Made by a program: the position numbers and the translations under genes. This document shows, in pieces, positions 23,529-32,635 of a DNA stretch of 41,313 nt; position 1 is the stretch's first letter; every line of letters starts with the position of its first letter. The notes beneath the pieces were generated by a model. The model saw only the letters and a list, made by a program, of their open reading frames with translations, was not told the DNA's origin and searched no databases. This stretch comes from CAUYUA01 sp963575675 (GTDB taxonomy: Bacteria > Pseudomonadota > Alphaproteobacteria > Azospirillales > Azospirillaceae): positions 1 to 41,313 of the forward strand of contig CAUYUA010000208.1 of the NCBI GenBank assembly GCA_963575675.1, given 5' to 3'.

Positions 23529-25541
23529 TTACTTTTTCTTCTCGCCGTCTTTCTCGTCGACGAACTCCATGATCACCTGATCAACCGCCAAACTTGCCCC
23601 CTTCTCGGCGCAAACCTTGGCAATAACGCCGTCATGTTCAGCGCGCAAGATGTTCTCCATCTTCATCGCCTCAACCACACACAGCTCTTGCCCGGCCTTG
23701 ACCTCCTGCCCTTCCGACACAGACACCGCCACCAACAAGCCCGGCATCGGCGAAAGCAAATACTTGGACATATCCGGCGGCACTCGAACCGGCATCAAAT
23801 CCGCCAATTCAGCAGAGCGCTCGGTCAACACCTGAATCTTAAGCTCGGCGCCGGAGTGATACAAACGATAGCCGTCGCCTTGGACATCAATCTGGACCAC
23901 AATCTTGCGGCCATCAACCGTGCCAATCCACAGCGGGTCGCGAATCTGCCAGCCGCTCCGCAACGAAAAGGCTTGCCCGCCGACTCGCACCTCTGCGCCG
24001 CCTTCGACTTCAGCCACATGAACGCGCGTGTTGACGCGATCGATTCGCACCACCCAGTAGTTGGTCTGGCGCGGCTGGAAGCCCGGCATTTGACCGCTGA
24101 GATGGCGATTGCGCTCAGCCATTTTGTAATGAACCGCAGCAATCACCGCAATCAAACGACTCTGCGTCTCGGCGTCCAAAGCTTGACCTTTGAAACCGTC
24201 CGGGAACTCTTCCGCAATAAAATTAGTGGTCAGACGCCCATCAACGAATCGCTGCTTGGCCATCAAGGCCGACAGGAAGCTGATGTTGTGGCCGACGCCG
24301 CGAATCTGGAAAGAGTCCAAAGCCATGCGCATGTGCTGAATGGCGCTTTCCCGATCCAAACCGCGCGTACAGAGCTTAGCGATCATCGGGTCGTAGAACA
24401 TGCTGATCTCGCCGCCCTCGTAAACGCCGGTGTCGACGCGGACATGCTGATCATCCGCTGGCGGGCGATAACGAATCACGCGGCCAGTGGAGGGCAGAAA
24501 GTTACGCAACGGATCTTCCGCATAAACGCGGGCCTCAATCGCCCAGCCGCGCAGACGAATGTCGTCTTGAGTAAAGGGCAGCTTCTCCCCGGCGGCGACG
24601 CGAATCATCAGCTCGACCAAATCCAACCCGGTCACCAGCTCAGTGACGGGATGCTCGACCTGCAAGCGGGTGTTCATCTCCAGGAAGTAGAAATTGCGGT
24701 TGGCGTCAACGATGAACTCGACAGTGCCCGCCGACTTGTAGTTCACGGCCTTGGCCAAAGCCACCGCTTGCTCGCCCATCGCCCTCCGAGTCGCAGGATC
24801 AATGAACGGAGACGGAGCCTCTTCGATCACCTTCTGATGTCGCCGCTGGATCGAGCACTCGCGTTCGCCCAAGTAGACGGTGTTGCCGTAACCGTCCGCC
24901 AAAATCTGAATTTCAATATGGCGCGGCTGCTCGATAAACTTCTCAATGAACACGCGGTCATCGGCAAAGCTGGAGCGCGCCTCATTCCGAGCCGAACGGA
25001 AACCTTCACGAACTTCGGCCTCGTTGCGGGCGACGCGCATCCCCTTGCCGCCGCCGCCGGCTGAGGCCTTGATCATCACCGGGAAACCGACGTCTTTGGC
25101 GATTCGAACCGCCTCATCGTCGTCCTCGATGACTCCCAAGTAACCCGGCACGGTCGAAACCCCCGCCGCCTTGGCCAATTTCTTCGATTCGATCTTGTCG
25201 CCCATCGCCCCCATGGCATGAGGGTCGGGACCGATAAAAGCAACGCCAGAGGCTTTCAGAGCCTCGCAGAAATGGGCTTTTTCCGACAAAAAGCCGTAGC
25301 CGGGATGAACCGCCTCGGCGCCGGTTTGAAGACAGGCGTCAACGATCCGCTCCGCGCGCAAATAGCTCTGCGCCGACGCGGGCGGACCAATCAGCACCTT
25401 CTCATCCGCGATCTCGACGTGTAGGGCGGTGGCGTCGGCCTCGGAATAGACGGCAACCGTCTTGATATCCATGCGTCGAGCCGTCTTGATGATCCGGCAT
25501 GCGATTTCGCCTCGATTGGCGATCAGGATTTTCGAGAACAT
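23529..25541 (-). CDS. pccA: Propionyl/acetyl-CoA carboxylase, biotin carboxylase plus BCCP subunit
   Basis: The alpha subunit carries out ATP-dependent carboxylation of its own biotin for transfer to propionyl-CoA or a related acyl-CoA. Of 670 residues, about 1-450 are biotin carboxylase (MFSKILIANRGEIACRIIKT, HPGYGFLSEK, the ATP-grasp loop SAGGGGKGMRV, ECSIQRRHQKVIEE, FLEMNTRLQVEHPVTE). A linker domain follows, and a C-terminal biotinyl domain has K627 in VVEAMKMENI. The lysine-biotin motif and size fit PccA or MccA rather than a free AccC. The carboxyltransferase subunit pccB is not in the window, so the substrate is inferred. The tail EKDGEKKK is short and charged. Confidence 0.92.
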   Translation of the reverse strand: MFSKILIANRGEIACRIIKTARRMDIKTVAVYSEADATALHVEIADEKVLIGPPASAQSYLRAERIVDACLQTGAEAVHPGYGFLSEKAHFCEALKASGVAFIGPDPHAMGAMGDKIESKKLAKAAGVSTVPGYLGVIEDDDEAVRIAKDVGFPVMIKASAGGGGKGMRVARNEAEVREGFRSARNEARSSFADDRVFIEKFIEQPRHIEIQILADGYGNTVYLGERECSIQRRHQKVIEEAPSPFIDPATRRAMGEQAVALAKAVNYKSAGTVEFIVDANRNFYFLEMNTRLQVEHPVTELVTGLDLVELMIRVAAGEKLPFTQDDIRLRGWAIEARVYAEDPLRNFLPSTGRVIRYRPPADDQHVRVDTGVYEGGEISMFYDPMIAKLCTRGLDRESAIQHMRMALDSFQIRGVGHNISFLSALMAKQRFVDGRLTTNFIAEEFPDGFKGQALDAETQSRLIAVIAAVHYKMAERNRHLSGQMPGFQPRQTNYWVVRIDRVNTRVHVAEVEGGAEVRVGGQAFSLRSGWQIRDPLWIGTVDGRKIVVQIDVQGDGYRLYHSGAELKIQVLTERSAELADLMPVRVPPDMSKYLLSPMPGLLVAVSVSEGQEVKAGQELCVVEAMKMENILRAEHDGVIAKVCAEKGASLAVDQVIMEFVDEKDGEKKK

Positions 25542-25994
25542 GGCGAACGCCGTTTCCCCCTATGAATGCAGACTGAACAATGGGCGATGCAAATTAGGAC
25601 GAATCGTAACGGCGATCATTTTGCGACTTAACACAGAAACGCCTCCGTTCGGTTTCTTCCGTCTTGAAGCTTCGCTCCGATTGAGTGGATTTGCACAGCA
25701 AAACCCTCGAATTGTCAATAACAGCTATGAAAAATTCATGACATACCCCATTTATCGTTCCGCATAGCTCGACGCATCACAGCGCATAGCTTCTGCGACG
25801 CGCCATTCCCCATAAAAAAATAGAAAATTTAGGCGTTACAAAAAACACCAAATCTTAATAGAAACAATCCAATGTGATGCAAATTCGGGCTGAGGCGGTG
25901 TTTTCTTCCCGCTCGCGCCTTCGAAAAACCACGACCTGGAGTTTGCCTGCCTCTTAATAATGATCAATTAATGAGAAAATCCTATGTCCGGAGA

Positions 25995-26172
25995 CCTATG
26001 TCCGGAGAAAACGTCAATGTTTCCAAAGAATTCCGGGTTTCCAAAGAATTCCGGTGAATCGGCCCATCAAGGTCAAAACCCGTGGAGCATGGACAGAAGC
26101 TATGGTCAAGAGATATGATCCGATGAACGATCGCCCGAACCGATGAAAACATTGATGTTTTCTCCGGACAGG
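25995..26172. repeat. MITE-like element: family B ends in inverted orientation
   Basis: The left end reads CCTATGTCCGGAGAAAACGT and then CAATGTTTCC. The right end, on the other strand, reads CCTGTCCGGAGAAAACATCA and then ATGTTTTC. The two roughly 28-bp ends face each other around about 120 bases with no ORF. This is the layout of a short non-autonomous transposable element. The left end is itself tandemly duplicated. Confidence 0.6.
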
Positions 26173-26377
26173 CTTTTTGTGTGAAATTTTCAAAGAAAAT
26201 CAAAAGCGATTGCCCATCCATTGGTTCTGCTTCATAATGAGGTTGACTCGGAATCAAATGGATGAAATCAAACCATAAATAACTATAGTCCACACGCTCG
26301 AAGCCCCGGAAAAAGACGCACAAGCAAGCCCCCGAAGACCACAAAAAAAATGAATCGCCACCTTAAACTTACCAAAA

Positions 26378-26454
26378 GCCGAGAAACCTTGAAAATCATG
26401 ACTTGGAGATTGTGACGGTCAGAGACGCGAGGGCTGTTTCAATCCAACGAAACC
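26378..26454 (+). repeat. Interspersed repeat family C, copy 2
   Basis: It contains AATCATGACTTGGAGATTG, TGACGGTCAGAGACGC and GGGCTGTTTCAATCCAACG, matching 6551-6637 in order and spacing. Confidence 0.6.
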
Positions 26455-26572
26455 ACAAAAAAACACCAATAAGGCTCTTCGAATTTCCATATAGGCAGAG
26501 CGCATACAAAAGAGAACTTATACAATTACGACGATCGTTCCAACCACGCTCTTGAGCAGGAAGGATAGAGAC

Positions 26573-26974
26573 GTGTCCGACCCAACAACATATTTTAACC
26601 GAACATACGACGAAACGATGTCCCTGCTCATTGAGACACGCAATTATATTGCCTATCATGAAAGCAACGATCACCGAAAGCTTTCGACACACACACGCCT
26701 ACAAGCCAGTTATGAATCCATGCGAATCACCAGTCGCCTAACACAAGCCATGGCCTGGCTCTTGGCGCAAAAGGCTGTTCACGCCGGAGAGCTCACCATA
26801 GAGCAGTTAGCCACAGAGCAGTATTCTTTAGCCGGCGGAGAAGTATGCTCTGATCCGTCCGGACCAGAAAACGAAATGCTTCCACCGGCGCTCCGTAGCC
26901 TGCTTGACCGCAGCCACAAGATTTATATGAGAATTTCACGTTTAGATTATTTAGTCCGCCGCCGTGTGGCGTAA
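26573..26974 (+). CDS. rcdA: RcdA-like (DUF1465) protein, candidate ClpXP adaptor
   Basis: The DUF1465 family includes Caulobacter RcdA, an adaptor that helps ClpXP destroy CtrA and other cell-cycle proteins. A GTG start follows AGGAAGGA by about nine bases and gives 133 residues. An upstream TTG at 26552 lacks a site. Family features are YDETMSLLIETRNYIAYHES, YESMRITSRLTQAMAWLLAQ with KAVHAGELT just after, and LPPALRSLLDRSHKIYMRIS with RLD after it, all helical. A near-repeat (TIEQLATEQYS) sits in the middle. The gene is alone, with a family A hairpin after it. Family assignment is fairly sure; the adaptor role is inferred. Confidence 0.75.
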   Translation: MSDPTTYFNRTYDETMSLLIETRNYIAYHESNDHRKLSTHTRLQASYESMRITSRLTQAMAWLLAQKAVHAGELTIEQLATEQYSLAGGEVCSDPSGPENEMLPPALRSLLDRSHKIYMRISRLDYLVRRRVA

Positions 26975-27031
26975 CTCCGAGCATCTTCCAAAGAGGTCTC
27001 CGGACCATAGACAAGGCGGAAATCCCGCCAC

Positions 27032-27074
27032 AATCAAAAGGGTCCAGAAACAAAGTTTCTGGACCCTTTTGATT
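27032..27074. terminator. Perfect 20-bp-arm palindrome, bidirectional terminator (family A hairpin 2)
   Basis: AATCAAAAGGGTCCAGAAAC and its exact complement flank an AAA loop. The arms supply an A-run on one side and a TTTTGATT tail on the other, so it can end transcription from both rcdA and rpmE, which converge here. It is the second hairpin of repeat family A without the first. Confidence 0.85.
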
Positions 27075-27150
27075 CGTTACGTTCCACACTTCCAATCAAG
27101 ACCGTCTGGGAACCGGCTCAGGCAGGCCTTTACGCTTACAACAGGCTTAG

Positions 27151-27375
27151 TTATTTCTTTAGGCCAAAACCAGCGTAACGCTTGTTGAACTTGGCGATCT
27201 GACCGCCGGTGTCCATCAATTTCTGAACGCCGGTCCACGCCGGGTGAGATTTGGGATCGATGTCCAACCGCATCGTGTCGCCCGCTTTTCCCCAAGTGCT
27301 ACGGGTTGTAAACGAAGTCCCGTCTGTCATAACCACATTGATTTCGTGGTATTCGGGATGAATATCCGCCTTCAT
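27151..27375 (-). CDS. rpmE: Ribosomal protein L31 (cysteine-free form)
   Basis: L31 bridges the large and small ribosomal subunits. The 74 residues start after CAGGGA and show the family pattern MKADIHPEYHEINVVMTDGT, TRSTWGKAGDTMRLDIDPKS, HPAWTGVQKLMDTGGQIAKF and NKRY. There is no cysteine, so this is the zinc-independent (C-minus) form. It converges with rcdA across a strong palindrome. The 255 bases back to the ahcY stop contain two short tandem duplications (17 bp at 27514-27547). Confidence 0.95.
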   Translation of the reverse strand: MKADIHPEYHEINVVMTDGTSFTTRSTWGKAGDTMRLDIDPKSHPAWTGVQKLMDTGGQIAKFNKRYAGFGLKK

Positions 27376-27513
27376 TGTCGCATTCCCTGAAACAAACCCA
27401 GAAAACAAAACACGCGACCGAGCATATCGATCGCGAAAACAAAGCCGACGGCGCCGCCGAACCAAAAAGGCGAACGGCGCATCGGCGTGAAAAGATTTAG
27501 ACCGTCTTTCAGA

Positions 27514-27547
27514 CGACGTCGAACTGAAAACGACGTCGAACTGAAAA
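27514..27547. repeat. 17-bp tandem duplication between rpmE and ahcY
   Basis: CGACGTCGAACTGAAAA occurs at 27514-27530 and 27531-27547. It lies in the leader region of rpmE, downstream of ahcY. Confidence 0.9.
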
Positions 27548-27630
27548 ACGCCCTCAAGAACGACGCTTGCCGAGTCGGCTCACCCCAAAGGAGCTTACCC
27601 CAAAGGGTACAACGCTCGCTCTTATCTTTT

Positions 27631-28938
27631 TTAGTACCGATAATGCTCCGGCTTATAAGGCCCACTTACGCTGACGCTGATATAGGCCGCTTGCTTTTCG
27701 GTCAACGTGGTGAGTTTGGCGCCGATTTTGTCGAGATGGAGCCGCGCCACTTTTTCATCAAGATGCTTGGGCAACACGTAGACTTTGCGCTCATACGCGG
27801 TGTGGTTGGCCCACAACTCGATTTGAGCCAACACTTGGTTGGTGAAAGAAGCGCTCATAACGAAGCTGGGATGGCCGGTGGCGCACCCTAAATTGACCAA
27901 ACGACCTTTGGCCAACACGATCAAACGCTTGCCGTCCGGGAAAACGACTTCGTCAACCTGCGGCTTCACTTCTTCCCAAGCAAAGTTTCGGAGACTATCG
28001 ATCTGAATTTCCGAATCGAAGTGTCCGATGTTGCAGACAATGGCGCGATCCTTCATCTGCCGCATGTGGTCGAGCGTGATGACGTCGACGTTGCCCGTGG
28101 CGGTCACGAAGATGTCGCCCAACGGAGCGGCCACGTCCATGGTGGCGACCTGATAGCCTTCCATCGCGGCCTGAAGCGCATTGATGGGGTCTATTTCAGT
28201 CACCATCACGCGAGCGCCCTGACTGCGGAGACTGGCGGCGGAGCCCTTGCCGACGTCGCCATAGCCACACACGACGGCGACTTTGCCCGCCATCATCACA
28301 TCGGTTGCGCGCTTGATGCCGTCCACCAAACTCTCGCGGCAACCGTAAAGGTTGTCGAACTTCGACTTGGTGACGCTGTCGTTGACGTTAATGGCCGGAA
28401 CCAACAATTTCCCGGCTTTCATCATTTCATACAGCCGATGAACGCCCGTGGTGGTCTCTTCGGAAAGACCGCGCACGTCCTTCAACATTTCCGGGTATTT
28501 GTCGTGCATAATCTGGGTGACGTCGCCGCCGTCATCCAAGATCATATTCGGCGTCCATCCATCCGGACCACGCAAAGTCCACTCGATGCACTGCCAGAAC
28601 TCTTCTTCGGTCTCGCCCTTCCAAGCGAACACCGGAACCCCGGCTGCGGCGATTGCAGCGGCGGCGTGATCTTGCGTGGAGAAAATGTTGCACGAAGACC
28701 AACGCACGGTCGCGCCCAAGTGCGTCAACGTTTCGATCAGCACGGCCGTTTGAATGGTCATGTGCAGACAACCGACGATCCGCGCGCCCTTCAACGGCTG
28801 ACTTGCGCCATACTCGGCGCGCAGAGCCATCAAACCCGGCATCTCCGTCTCGGCGATCGTAATCTCGCGCCGGCCCCAACCCGCAAGAGCGATGTCTTTC
28901 ACTTTATAATCGGTAAAACCGGCGGCAACAGCAGCCAT
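27631..28938 (-). CDS. ahcY: Adenosylhomocysteinase
   Basis: AhcY splits S-adenosylhomocysteine into adenosine and homocysteine, removing the inhibitory product of methyltransferases. The start MAAVAAGFTDYK follows AAGGAG, giving 435 residues. An in-frame upstream extension is not supported. Motifs are GCLHMTIQTAVLIETL, the substrate loop SSCNIFSTQDHAAAAI, INVNDSVTKSKFDNLYGCRE, the NAD site VCGYGDVGKGSAASLRSQGA, GHFDSEIQI and the C-terminal KPEHYRY. It probably also clears product from the PRMT-like enzyme encoded 6 kb away, although nothing links them directly. I see no SAH-riboswitch consensus in its leader. Confidence 0.97.
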   Translation of the reverse strand: MAAVAAGFTDYKVKDIALAGWGRREITIAETEMPGLMALRAEYGASQPLKGARIVGCLHMTIQTAVLIETLTHLGATVRWSSCNIFSTQDHAAAAIAAAGVPVFAWKGETEEEFWQCIEWTLRGPDGWTPNMILDDGGDVTQIMHDKYPEMLKDVRGLSEETTTGVHRLYEMMKAGKLLVPAINVNDSVTKSKFDNLYGCRESLVDGIKRATDVMMAGKVAVVCGYGDVGKGSAASLRSQGARVMVTEIDPINALQAAMEGYQVATMDVAAPLGDIFVTATGNVDVITLDHMRQMKDRAIVCNIGHFDSEIQIDSLRNFAWEEVKPQVDEVVFPDGKRLIVLAKGRLVNLGCATGHPSFVMSASFTNQVLAQIELWANHTAYERKVYVLPKHLDEKVARLHLDKIGAKLTTLTEKQAAYISVSVSGPYKPEHYRY

Positions 28939-30201
28939 GCGTGCTTCTCCTTGAAAAAAGGCAAAACAAAGCCAAACCAAACAATAACGACAAACGAAGC
29001 AGAACGACAAACGAACCAACGAAACAGCCGAACCAACGAAACAGCAAGCGCCACCGCTTCTCGCCGCGAAGGGCTGTATCAGGTGCGCCGCTCACAGGCA
29101 AGCAAAACCGCAAAGAAACAGCTTGGACAAGTTCTGTTTTACGACCAAGAGCCGAATTTCCCGCCAACCCAAACTTCAGCCGACGGCGTCGCCAACCCCT
29201 CCCCCCCCGCAGAACGTCGAGGAACGACGGTTCAAGGAAAAAGTTCCGAATGGATGATTTCCGGAGTCGTTTAGAAACATTGATGTTTTCTCCGGACAAA
29301 CTCTTGCAACCCTACCGTGATCAAGAACACAGCCGCCAACCATACTTAACTTTATTTAATTTAAAATCCCTCCAAAAGACGCCCCTTGTTTCCAAGGGGT
29401 TTTCGAATGAGCATCACCGCGCTCTGAAAACCAACGCTCTCTACAAGCCGGTAAAGGGCGACAACAGAATGTCGAACCAGAAAGATAAAAAATATTTAAA
29501 ATTGCGGAATTTTCAAGAGAAAATCCTTCTCCCTTTTTTCCATTTTGTGACGACAAGTCATTGTATGACAACGGCGCGCGCCCACCTTTTAAGTCCAAAG
29601 GAAGCTTCTGATTTCAAAGCAAATTTATTTTCTTGTATCTTCGCACAACGATCAGTATCTTCCGGCGCTCGCAACATAAGAGCCACATAACGACGTTTTC
29701 TCGTTATACACGCGCAGACACATGTCCATCGCAATAGAGCCCTCCAAACGCCGCGTTTGCAAACTATAATCAAAATCACGCAAGCAAGTCTTGCGTTATC
29801 ACGAAAATCCTGCCAGTAAAGACACAGACACAAGAGAGACATTTTTTAGAAACATCAGCGCTCGCCGGAGTCTACTGACTCTGCGCAGCCCCTTCATAGC
29901 TGTTTACTTCACCCTACCCTTCTCCGGCGCATTCCAGCTCGTTTCGGTTTGCCCCGGCCACTCCGCCTCATTATCGTTTAATGCAGTATCCCGACCCAGC
30001 GCACAATGATCGCGATTGTGAAAATCGAAAGCATTCACAACCGAGAGCATTCATAAAAGAAACAAACATCCGACTTTACATCCGCTCCATGAGAGACTGA
30101 CCGGAAATCGTTGAGTTGATCGTTTTTTCCGAACAGCCTCAAGTCCTTGAAAATACGCCATCCTATCGACGGCGTCCAACTACGCTTACGGAGATAAACA
30201 C
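28939..30201. other. 1.2-kb intergenic region between ahcY and mucR
   Basis: No gene is supported. The ahcY leader holds a 17-bp tandem duplication (CGAACCAACGAAACAGC at 29012-29028 and 29029-29045). A family B end lies at 29271-29304. The remainder up to 30201 is of mixed composition. It probably includes the mucR promoter and a long leader, but no operator pattern is clear. Confidence 0.55.
29271..29304 (-). repeat. Interspersed repeat family B, single end
   Basis: TTAGAAACATTGATGTTTTC followed by TCCGGACA is the reverse-orientation end of family B, nearly identical to the right end at 26144-26172. Confidence 0.65.
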
Positions 30202-30630
30202 ATGTCTGATTGCTCGAAAGACCTTATGGCCCTCACCGCTCAAGTGGTTTCGGCTTATGTTGGCCATAATTCCATGTCGGCGCAAGACCTGCCCGTCATC
30301 ATCAACGCTGTGTACAACACGTTGTCAAACGTCAGCGCGCCGCCGCCCGCAACACAAGTTCCAGACTTGTCGGAACCCCTGAAACCTGCGGTTCCTGTGC
30401 GGAAATCCGTCGCGGCTGAGCACATTGTGTGCTTGGAGTGCGGCCAACGCTTGAAGCTGTTGAAGCGTCACTTAATGGCGGACCACGCGATGACGCCGGA
30501 ATCATATCGCGTGCGTTGGAATCTGCCTCCCGAGTATCCGATGGTGGCCCCGGACTACGCCCGCACGCGCTCGGAAATGGCGGTGAAATTCGGCCTGGGA
30601 CGCCGCAGCGTGGAGAATGAAGGAGGCTGA
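30202..30630 (+). CDS. MucR/Ros-family zinc-finger transcriptional regulator
   Basis: MucR/Ros proteins are alphaproteobacterial DNA-binding regulators of exopolysaccharide, motility and cell-cycle genes that bind AT-rich targets. The 142 residues contain the usual N-terminus (CSKDLMALTAQVVSAYVGHN). The prokaryotic zinc finger reads VCLECGQRLKLLKRHLMADH (two Cys, two His), followed by MTPESYRVRWNLPPEYPMVA and PDYARTRSEMAVKFGLGRR. GGAG precedes the start. The next gene, an XRE regulator, begins at its stop, so the two are cotranscribed. Confidence 0.95.
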   Translation: MSDCSKDLMALTAQVVSAYVGHNSMSAQDLPVIINAVYNTLSNVSAPPPATQVPDLSEPLKPAVPVRKSVAAEHIVCLECGQRLKLLKRHLMADHAMTPESYRVRWNLPPEYPMVAPDYARTRSEMAVKFGLGRRSVENEGG

Positions 30631-30631
30631 T

Positions 30632-31189
30632 GTGGATGGAAAAGAAATAGTCCGGGATCAAGACCAAAATATGGACGCTCCCCCGGACCATGACTTATAT
30701 CCAGATATAAATCAAGAAACGGACAAAAGCAAATCCGGGAAACGCGGACGTCTTATCGTCGATAAAGACGTTTTGGACCCAATCGATGTCCACGTCGGCT
30801 CTCGCGTGCGTTTGCGGCGAACTCTGTTGGGCATGAGTCAAGAAAAACTTGGCGAAGCCATTGGTTTGACCTTTCAACAGGTCCAGAAATACGAGCGCGG
30901 AACCAATCGCATCAGCGCATCGAAGCTCTGGATTCTTGCCAACATGTTGGATGTGCCTGTTTCATTCTTTTTTGACGATTTGTCGGAAGGAGAAACGACA
31001 CAATCTCCGTCATCATCGCTTGCGCAACGCGATGACGATTCTTCCTTCCTCGATCCGGCGATCAAGCGGGAAACATTGGAGTTGGTGCGCGCCTACTACC
31101 GCATCAACGATCCGATCATTCGTCGGCGGCTATTCGAATTAACCAAAGCTGTGGCGTCGATTCCCGACGCCCCATCCTTGGTTCAATAA
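30632..31189 (+). CDS. XRE-family transcriptional regulator cotranscribed with mucR
   Basis: The GTG at 30632 is chosen because AGGAGG ends five bases before it. An in-frame ATG at 30617 would overlap the mucR stop and has only a poor site. The 185-residue protein has an acidic, disordered N-terminus of about 45 residues. A Cro/CI helix-turn-helix follows (VGSRVRLRRTLLGMSQEKLG, EAIGLTFQQVQKYERGTNRI, SASKLWILANMLDVPVSFFF). A C-terminal helical segment ends LVRAYYRINDPIIRRRLFEL. This is the widespread alphaproteobacterial XRE type. Pairing with mucR suggests a joint regulatory unit, but targets cannot be read from the sequence. Confidence 0.9.
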   Translation: MDGKEIVRDQDQNMDAPPDHDLYPDINQETDKSKSGKRGRLIVDKDVLDPIDVHVGSRVRLRRTLLGMSQEKLGEAIGLTFQQVQKYERGTNRISASKLWILANMLDVPVSFFFDDLSEGETTQSPSSSLAQRDDDSSFLDPAIKRETLELVRAYYRINDPIIRRRLFELTKAVASIPDAPSLVQ

Positions 31190-32159
31190 CCGCCCAGCGC
31201 CTTCCGCCAAACGGCGGTTGCAATAAGCGGCGACTTTACATCAAACGGTAATGAAGCTCGATCGCCAGACGAGAGAGCCCTCAAGTTCTTCAAACACTGT
31301 GCCGCTGGGGCCCGATGGCCCCAGCAGAAGATAAGCCTCAGCTTACACAACCCGTCTCTAACAATATCAATATCCTGATTAAAGTCCGAACCCTCGCCGA
31401 TGCGCGTGACGAAACACAACAGCGGGGAACGCTCCTCCGAAACCGATTGATCGAAACAACGACGTCGCCTGCAAAAGAAGAATCGGAGTCGTCGCCTTTT
31501 CCTGTTTCGTCATTTCGCTGCGCCCGACGCGCCTCCCCCAATGCGCACGCACAACCACTCGAACAACCGCGCGCCACAAACATGCTTCTTTCACGCGCAA
31601 TTGATTGCGAGACCTTATCAATGTAAGAGCTGTTTTCCACATCGAATCGACACCGTGCGGATTTGCAACCTCTGGACAGCAACCGAGAGAGGACTTGCAT
31701 GGTCGATGACGGCGCCCTAGAGCGCTCAAACCCGAACCACAAACCGTCAGGCGCGATTCGCTCCGACCAATCACATCCTGTCCGCACGCACTGCGCTCGT
31801 TCCATGGAAAAACATTCGAAGGCCTCTTGAGAGCGCCTTTTTCACTCCGCCGCAACAAATTTATGGAAAAACGCAGCCGCATTCTCCTATTGCCTACCTC
31901 TGAAGAACGCCGACGGTTCGATTTCCACGCCGAGTCGGTTGACGATTACAGCAACAGACTTTCTTTGTAATATTCGTTCGCACCCAAGACAACGCCCCTC
32001 CTCTTAAGAGAAACACATCAGCTATCGCATTTTCTTCTTTTGACAGAACGTCGTTTTTTTTGTACCAAAGATGCGTGGGTGTTTTTCCGCGCTTTCCACG
32101 ATTCCTTTGGTTGAAACTTAATCTCAACGCGCGGGTTGCAACCTTTCAGGAGCGCCATA
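31190..32159. other. Nearly 1 kb without a supported gene
   Basis: The region between the XRE gene and the small secreted-protein gene holds a strong GC-rich hairpin at 31304-31325 and no convincing ORF. Long frames on the minus strand at 31338-31882 are rich in Arg/Ser/Cys and look random. The segment 31630-31810 is more GC-rich than its flanks and could encode a structured RNA, but I recognise none. Confidence 0.45.
31304..31325 (+). terminator. GC-rich hairpin downstream of the mucR-XRE operon
   Basis: GCTGGGGCC and GGCCCCAGC form a perfect 9-bp stem with a CGAT loop, 115 bases after the XRE stop. There is no T-run, so it is a weak terminator candidate or an mRNA 3' end stabiliser. Confidence 0.5.
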
Positions 32160-32525
32160 ATGATTCGTGTAATTGCGTTTGCTTTCGTTTTGGCGCTTGC
32201 TTTCGTCGTTCCTAGTTTTGCTCAAACGACGAATTTATATGGAACCTATGCCGTAACCGGCGTAAGCAACGACGGAAAACCTTATGAAAGCGAAGGCGTC
32301 GTCTCTGTTTCCGCCGATCCTTCGGGCGCTCTTTTGGTGAACTGGGATAACGGCGAGTACATCGGAATCGGCCAAGTCTCCGGAAACATGCTTGCAATTG
32401 CCGTCGTTGTCGAAAAACGCAACGCCGTTCAATTGATGACGATCAATCCCGACGGCAGCTTGTCCGGCTCTTGGTGGCGCCGCACAGAACCAGGCGTCGG
32501 CTCTGAAAATTGGAAACGCAAGTAA
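32160..32525 (+). CDS. Small secreted beta-rich protein of unknown function
   Basis: The start MIRVIAFAF follows CAGGAG by about eight bases. The 121-residue product has a signal peptide ending near VVPSFAQ. The mature part is a single small domain of short strands and Gly/Asn turns: LYGTYAVTGVSNDGKPYESE, LLVNWDNGEYIGIGQ, MLAIAVVVEKRNAVQLMTIN, PDGSLSGSWWRRTEPGVGSE and NWKRK. The pattern of paired 'dGxxY', 'GxG' and 'dGsLsGsW' strands recurs in small secreted bacterial proteins of unknown role, sometimes annotated as fibronectin-binding. It has no cysteine. Confidence 0.75.
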   Translation: MIRVIAFAFVLALAFVVPSFAQTTNLYGTYAVTGVSNDGKPYESEGVVSVSADPSGALLVNWDNGEYIGIGQVSGNMLAIAVVVEKRNAVQLMTINPDGSLSGSWWRRTEPGVGSENWKRK

Positions 32526-32635
32526 TTCGTTTTTTTTTAATCCGTCCGTAAAAAGGCGTTTATTATTGCGCGCCTGTTTGTGTTTTTGTCCGATCCGGTC
32601 ATTTGCCGGAGGAGATTCTAGCGAGGAATCCAAAA

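Larger units (their letters stand above)
25542..26572. other. Long intergenic region with family B and C repeats
   Basis: About 1 kb without a convincing gene, between pccA (minus strand) and rcdA (plus strand). The part from 25570 to 25980 is AT-rich and should hold the pccA promoter. Tandem duplications lie at 25981-26008 (14 bp twice) and 26019-26054 (18 bp twice). The family B inverted pair is at 25995-26172 and family C at 26378-26454. Confidence 0.6.

Noticed and set aside
23400..25064. A 554-codon open frame on the plus strand.
   Set aside because: It lies antisense to pccA, which has clear family motifs throughout. The frame is a codon-bias shadow rich in His, Gln and Arg with no domain.
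28021..29274. A 417-codon plus-strand frame.
   Set aside because: It is antisense to ahcY, which is intact and well recognised. The composition is typical of a shadow frame.
28939..29300. A SAH riboswitch in the ahcY leader.
   Set aside because: The conserved core of the SAH element is not found. The leader is dominated by short tandem duplications.
31338..31882. Overlapping minus-strand frames of 155 and 167 codons in the gap after the XRE gene.
   Set aside because: They overlap each other in different frames, lack ribosome binding sites and show no domain or membrane pattern.
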